Source of the DNA: Dehalococcoidia bacterium
GTDB taxonomy: Bacteria; Chloroflexota; Dehalococcoidia; Lucifugimonadales; Lucifugimonadaceae
DNA: 35,162 nucleotides
NCBI GenBank assembly: GCA_009693115.1
Contig: SHXW01000024.1
Span: forward strand, 1-35,162
Direction: 5' to 3'
In this document: in pieces, positions 32,501-35,162 of the stretch
How the letters are laid out: every line of letters begins with the position of its first letter
Position numbering within the stretch: the stretch's first letter is position 1
Program-made: the position numbers and the translations under genes
The notes under the pieces: model-generated
Seen by the model: only the letters and a program-made list of their open reading frames with translations
What the model was told of the DNA's origin: nothing
Database searches by the model: none

Positions 32501-33019
32501 CGCGCTCTCGGCGCGGTGCGCGTGCGTTACATCCAGGTGTCAGACCGCGCTGAGGCTTTGAATGACGCTGCGATAGACCCGCTCGTGGCAGCGGGGTGGA
32601 AGGCGCTGCTCGGCATCGCCTTCTCCACGGTACTGATCGTCAGCGCCATAGGCTTCGTGATTCATACGCGCGTGTCATTCCAGAACCGGCGAGCTGAGTT
32701 CGCCCTGCTCAGGACGATCGGTCTGTCGATGCGGCAGCTCATCACCCTGGTGGTGCTGGAGCAGGTGATCGTGATTGGGGTGGCAGTCGCGCTCGGGATA
32801 GTGATGGGCTCACAGCTGGGCATCACGATAATGCCGTACCTTGCGAACTCGGGCGAGGGTGTGCGCCTGGTGCCGCCCATGCTCGTGCAGATCAACTGGG
32901 CCGGCTTCGCCACCACATTCGGCATGTTGACGGCCGTGTTCACCGTAGTCCTGGCCGCGATACTCTTATCTGTTTACACCATGTCCATCCACCGTGTGAT
33001 GAGAATGGGCGAGGGGTAG
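29516..33019 (+). CDS. FtsX/MacB-type ABC transporter permease 2
   Basis: This 1167-residue paralogue of permease 1 shares its order of segments and whole stretches such as VLANSAFMSRYSVRLGEP and MDYFPTVDPNEAPFVIADV against VLANPRFMQATNARMGEP and VSYFPTLDPSSEPFLIADV. Membrane segments lie near 18-40, 333-358, 380-410, 430-452, 478-492, 513-535, 575-595, 1028-1050, 1078-1105 and 1128-1152. The first external domain holds two CxC motifs, C121/C123 and C142/C144, and the second a further pair, C755 and C767; permease 1 lacks these. IDIDDITVF followed by IEGFETPASLDRW suggests a beta-sandwich binding module. The two proteins probably form a heterodimeric channel, as FtsX-type transporters act as dimers. 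Confidence 0.87.
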   Translation: MTSSLPMILKRTTAHWKLLSAVVVGVVLAVTVMSSSVVFFESLRDLALRRTLAVPTPTQLDVLVEASDTPASRAKHRELEQKMDETVVGRLSPFLNGVYLGVKSWTFFVDLPPPVVPASQCSCRTARGTMTNPDGSPLMVECDCRRAAFYSIPDVEKRVTILEGRLPVATTGLPPQGETLKIEVAFDKASADSKGLSVGSIYPVTSYWEDKHARAEAVIVGTYERSEPDHPVWRIYDDSFGTRGTSLDFAFFVVPEDSILGGLGSYFPAMGANWAWLIDTNPDAIHAVDTARIQSTIRVTQNELKAVVDGFMMETELPDTLAAFEENLFFNRLPMFIVLILIVLVVLYYVTALAMLLVDAQKAEVALLRSRGATSFQILAVFIFEAALISGLGVLLGPVLSLGAVSLIGALPPFHELNNGSLLPVQFTAGVAKLALIGGGLALLALLIPAIRASRMGILREKRSRTRPNRLALLQRYYLDLGFLGLAVFMFWQLSKQGSFVGVQLFGERTVDRLILAAPAVFMVAAGVVLLRVFPLVMDLLARLLSMRLFSHIAPSSVVLGLWQMARNPGHHARLSLLLILTAGLGVFAASFAGTLERGSKERALYDSGADIRAVSISTAVGGQSYSPASTIRSVPGVAASTSIYRERAALTARGEYEAFTVIGVSPDDFPAVGFFRDDFADRPLPEMLNLIRSPEQGGILLPENTRWLSIMVKPVVRQQNTVLAARLSDSNGRFYTLHLGDLRPVSVDTQRFNCASGDPEDPPEWCRVGASVFPGPQPGFGSLVPNPPLRLHSIGVTVVRGGSDLRPGAIDIDDITVFTGSGAESVMIEGFETPASLDRWRRVFSGTNSLGDAFNLAPGALGVARFRWTQGYLREFRGLVAGREDSPVPVLANSAFMSRYSVRLGEPVPVAVASVRMDFTVVGTMDYFPTVDPNEAPFVIADVAALHARLNSDRLFQERQPTEYWISTDSGRAYGMLDPAVEVPDRDPTGPSLDRALGAVRVRYIQVSDRAEALNDAAIDPLVAAGWKALLGIAFSTVLIVSAIGFVIHTRVSFQNRRAEFALLRTIGLSMRQLITLVVLEQVIVIGVAVALGIVMGSQLGITIMPYLANSGEGVRLVPPMLVQINWAGFATTFGMLTAVFTVVLAAILLSVYTMSIHRVMRMGEG

Positions 33020-33021
33020 CC

Positions 33022-33129
33022 ATGAAGCTGTCTGGAAGTTACGGACTCATTTACCGGTTGGCGCCCTCACTCCCGCCTGCACCATCAGGGCAGCCCGGCG
33101 GGAGCCGGAGTTTCGGGGTGGCCGCATGA
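33022..33129 (+). CDS. 35-codon open frame between permease 2 and ATPase 1
   Basis: ATG 33,022 lies 2 nt after the permease 2 stop (TAG 33,017-33,019), with GAGGGG just ahead as ribosome site. The frame runs 35 codons (MKLSGSYGLIYRL then a Pro/Ser/Gly-rich remainder) and stops at TGA 33,127-33,129, overlapping the ATG of ATPase 1 as ATGA. It could be a real small protein, a translational relay, or the remnant N-terminus of a lost third permease: SYGLIYRL recalls LVRFIYRR just ahead of permease 1. No homology can be tested here. Confidence 0.4.
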   Translation: MKLSGSYGLIYRLAPSLPPAPSGQPGGSRSFGVAA

Positions 33130-34037
33130 CACTCCGTGACGGCATGGCGCGGGAGTTGCTGGAGGAGGCCCCGCCGTACATCGTGTGCAGCGGCCTCTTC
33201 AAGATCTACAAGGTGGCTGACCTTGAGGTCGTGGCGCTGCGCGGCCTTGAACTGAACGTCAGGCCCGGTGAGATCATAGCCATCGTCGGCGCGTCCGGGT
33301 CGGGCAAGTCCACTCTGCTCAACATTCTGGCCGGGTACGACACGCCCTCCGCGGGCACAGTGCGCGTGGGTGAATATGACCTGCTGAACATGACGAACCG
33401 CGAAGTGGTTGATTACCGGCGCCGGGAGGTGGGTTTCATCTGGCAGGAGACCTCCCGCAACCTGTTCCCGTACCTGACCGCCCTCGAGAATGTGGAACTC
33501 CCCATGGTCCTGACCGGCCTCCCTCCGAAGGCGCGCAGACAGCGGTCCGAGGAACTCCTTTCGCTCGTCGGGCTTTCACAGCGGATGCATCACACACAGG
33601 CGGAACTTTCGGGTGGGGAGCAGCAGCGGGTGTCCATCGCCGTCGCCCTGGCCAACAAGCCTCCGCTTCTCCTCGCAGACGAGCCGACCGGAGAACTGGA
33701 TGACGAGACGAGCGCGGCGGTGCTGGACCTGCTCAACCGCGTGAACCGGGACCTGGCCACGACGATCGTGGTGGTGACGCACGACCCGGCCATCGCCTCG
33801 AGCGTGGGCCGGGCGATCGCGATACGTGACGGCAAGACGAGCACGGAAACGTTGCGCCGGGTCTCCTTCGAGAAGCGCATCGGCGGGCAGGCGGAGGACG
33901 TGGAGGAGTTTCTGCTGGTGGACTCCAGTGGTTCCGTGCAGATACCCCGGAACATCCTGGACAAGCTGGCCATAGGCCGGCGTGTGCGCGTGGCGGAGAC
34001 GGACGGCAAGGTAACACTGGAGTCAGGCGGCGAATGA
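33126..34037 (+). CDS. ABC transporter ATP-binding protein 1 with AbrB/SpoVT-like C-terminal extension
   Basis: This 303-residue MacB/LolD-type ATPase has Walker A GASGSGKS (55-62), Q-loop Gln 107, signature LSGGE (161-165), Walker [11 protein letters not shown] (181-190) and switch His 219 (THD). Beyond about 245 it has an extension not needed for the ATPase fold; residues 262-298 (FLLVDSSGSVQIPRNILDKL, then GRRVRVAETDGKVTL) resemble a swapped-hairpin AbrB/SpoVT segment. A regulatory or dimerising role is inference. Its start overlaps the 35-codon frame and its stop overlaps ATPase 2 (both ATGA). Confidence 0.92.
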   Translation: MTLRDGMARELLEEAPPYIVCSGLFKIYKVADLEVVALRGLELNVRPGEIIAIVGASGSGKSTLLNILAGYDTPSAGTVRVGEYDLLNMTNREVVDYRRREVGFIWQETSRNLFPYLTALENVELPMVLTGLPPKARRQRSEELLSLVGLSQRMHHTQAELSGGEQQRVSIAVALANKPPLLLADEPTGELDDETSAAVLDLLNRVNRDLATTIVVVTHDPAIASSVGRAIAIRDGKTSTETLRRVSFEKRIGGQAEDVEEFLLVDSSGSVQIPRNILDKLAIGRRVRVAETDGKVTLESGGE

Positions 34038-34858
34038 TTCAGAACCCTTATGACCGCATCAAGCAGCGACTGGCACGCGACGGCGCCTCAGTGGAACGTC
34101 CCGCCGGGTCGCCCATCATTGAGGCAGCGCACATCAGCCGTGAATACCGCATTGGCAGTGATGTGGTGCACGCCGTCCAGAACGTGGACCTGAAGGTTGG
34201 GCGTGGCCGGTTCATCACACTTGTGGGACGTTCAGGCTCTGGCAAGACCACGCTGATGAACCTTCTCGCAGGGCTTGACCACCCGACGTCAGGCCAGGTG
34301 TTTTTCGAAGGCCGGGACATGGCGGCGTTCTCCGAAAAGGAGTTCATCGAACTGCGTCGCAGACGCATCGGAGTCGTGTTCCAGGGCTTTGCGCTGCTGC
34401 CTCTACTCTCCGCCTATGAAAACGTAGAGCTGCCCCTGCGCATCTCCGGCGTGAGCGCACGGGAGCGCAGCGACCGCACACGCGAAGTGCTTGAGATGGT
34501 GGGCCTGGCCCGTCGCGCCAAGCACCGCCCTTTTGAACTTTCAGGCGGCGAACAGCAGCGCGTGTCCATCGCCCGCGCCGTGGCAATGCGCCCGGACGTC
34601 ATCCTCGCTGATGAACCCACGGGCGAGCTTGACTCGGTGAACGCGGGCGCCATCTTCGGACTGTTCCGCCAGATGGTGGCTACGCGCGATATGACGATCG
34701 TCGCCACGACTCACGACCGCACACTGCTTGACATGGCGGATGAGATCTACGAAATCCACGATGGGTCGCTGTCCATGCGCCAGAGCGGCCGCTCAGCTCA
34801 GCCATCGGCGCCCACGGACACCACCCGCTTCCGCCGCCCCGCCCCTGCGACTCAATAA
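34034..34858 (+). CDS. ABC transporter ATP-binding protein 2
   Basis: This 274-residue MacB/LolD-type ATPase has Walker A GRSGSGKT (65-72), Q117 ([13 protein letters not shown]), signature LSGGE (169-173), Walker [12 protein letters not shown] (190-200) and switch His 227 (TTHD). It lacks the AbrB-like tail of ATPase 1; its last ~25 residues are Ser/Pro/Thr-rich. The ATG shares four bases with the stop of ATPase 1 (34,034-34,037), so translation is coupled, which fits a heterodimeric ATPase serving the two different permeases. It is the last gene of the operon. Confidence 0.93.
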   Translation: MIQNPYDRIKQRLARDGASVERPAGSPIIEAAHISREYRIGSDVVHAVQNVDLKVGRGRFITLVGRSGSGKTTLMNLLAGLDHPTSGQVFFEGRDMAAFSEKEFIELRRRRIGVVFQGFALLPLLSAYENVELPLRISGVSARERSDRTREVLEMVGLARRAKHRPFELSGGEQQRVSIARAVAMRPDVILADEPTGELDSVNAGAIFGLFRQMVATRDMTIVATTHDRTLLDMADEIYEIHDGSLSMRQSGRSAQPSAPTDTTRFRRPAPATQ

Positions 34859-34883
34859 GGGCGCCCCTCTCCCCACTAGCAGA

Positions 34884-34906
34884 CCCTCTCCCTGCAAGGG
34901 AGAGGG
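34884..34906. repeat. Family A palindromic repeat
   Basis: CCCTCTCCC (34,884-34,892) and GGGAGAGGG (34,898-34,906) are perfect 9-bp arms around TGCAA, followed by CTCGGGTGTGGG. It lies just after the ABC operon. Confidence 0.7.
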
Positions 34907-34945
34907 CTCGGGTGTGGGTCGCGAGCCCTTCACCATCCACACGCC

Positions 34946-34980
34946 CTGGGCTTGTCGCAAAGCCCAGCCCGCGCGTTTTT
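34946..34980 (+). terminator. Candidate intrinsic terminator of the ABC operon
   Basis: CTGGGCTT (34,946-34,953) and AAGCCCAG (34,960-34,967) form an 8-bp stem with a 6-nt loop, followed after 8 nt by TTTTT (34,976-34,980). It is placed between the ABC operon and the convergent purK. The gap before the T-run is longer than in textbook terminators. Confidence 0.5.
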
Positions 34981-34999
34981 CAAGTAACTGCGGCTCCGC

Positions 35000-35162
35000 C
35001 TACAACGTCCGCTTGAACCGCTGGCGCGCTTCAAGCGCGCGGGCGAGCGCCAGGTCAGGGGCCACCGCCACCGCTGTCAGATGACCCATCTTGCGGCCGG
35101 GTCGCGCCTCCGTCTTGCCGTATACGTGCAGGCTCACTCCGGGGACGTTCAGGGCAGCGGCA
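35000..35162 (-). CDS. purK: C-terminal part of N5-carboxyaminoimidazole ribonucleotide synthase
   Basis: The last 53 codons of a minus-strand gene end at the stop complementary to 35,000-35,002; the gene continues beyond the window. The visible segment, VSLHVYGKTEARPGRKMGHLTAVA, is the characteristic C-terminal motif of the ATP-grasp enzyme PurK, which carboxylates AIR with bicarbonate and ATP in purine synthesis. The final residues are RFKRTL. Confidence 0.88.
   Translation of the reverse strand, partial: AAALNVPGVSLHVYGKTEARPGRKMGHLTAVAVAPDLALARALEARQRFKRTL

Noticed and set aside
35020-35045. Palindrome GCGCGCTTCAAGCGCGC near the right end
   Set aside because: It lies in the purK coding sequence and is explained by Arg/Ala/Leu/Glu codons at high GC.
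1-35162. CRISPR array, tRNA or rRNA gene, IS element
   Set aside because: No regularly spaced direct repeats, no cloverleaf-like segments, and no transposase or integrase coding sequence were seen on either strand.

Overview
The window is GC-rich and gene-dense, with no tRNA, rRNA, CRISPR array or recognisable transposase. The gene set resembles that reported for deep-branching Chloroflexota of the SAR202/Dehalococcoidia type: enolase-superfamily dehydratases, an F420-type luciferase-like oxidoreductase, an LDH2/MDH2-type dehydrogenase, several Zn-dependent alcohol dehydrogenases, and very long MacB/FtsX-type permeases. That placement is an inference from gene content; no phylogenetic marker is complete here.

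Layout. 1-6,600: the C-terminus of an unknown gene, an Ldh-family dehydrogenase, then a minus-strand block with an MDR alcohol dehydrogenase, an MFS transporter, a 7-bladed lactonase and a Gfo/Idh/MocA dehydrogenase. 6,700-10,900: histidine phosphatase (+), then minus-strand HAD hydrolase, galactonate-dehydratase-like enolase-superfamily enzyme and LLM oxidoreductase, and a small anchored Cys-containing protein (+). 10,900-13,320: gamma-glutamyltransferase-family hydrolase and a polytopic membrane protein (-). 13,500-21,320: aldo/keto reductase, glycerol kinase, UxuA-type mannonate dehydratase (+); VOC protein, gamma-glutamylcyclotransferase and a second MDR dehydrogenase (-); ManD-type dehydratase (+). 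21,380-25,680 (-): FmdB zinc ribbon, apt, a YceI lipoprotein, a ketopantoate-reductase-family enzyme and an HtrA-type lipoprotein protease. 26,160-34,860 (+): a four-gene ABC export/remodelling operon with two giant FtsX permeases and two ATPases. The window ends in the C-terminus of purK (-).

How the genes fit together. Much of the first 21 kb reads as a dispersed catabolic toolkit for sugars and sugar acids: oxidation to lactone (Gfo/Idh, MDR, AKR), lactone opening (lactonase), aldonate or hexuronate dehydration (three dehydratases of two folds), uptake (MFS), and kinase and phosphatase steps. The ABC operon is a separate envelope-facing unit, divergent from a secreted HtrA protease.

Most unusual observations. 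(1) In the ABC operon every gene junction is bridged by start/stop overlap or near contact. Two of the junctions are spanned by tiny open frames (16 and 35 codons) whose ends fit the flanking genes to the base, which suggests a termination-reinitiation relay. (2) Glycerol kinase is about 65 residues too long because of two in-frame insertions, each containing sequence of a dispersed intergenic repeat family found elsewhere in the window. This resembles the protein-invading palindromic elements known from Rickettsia. (3) The first ATPase has a C-terminal AbrB/SpoVT-like segment, and the second permease has paired CxC motifs in its external domain.
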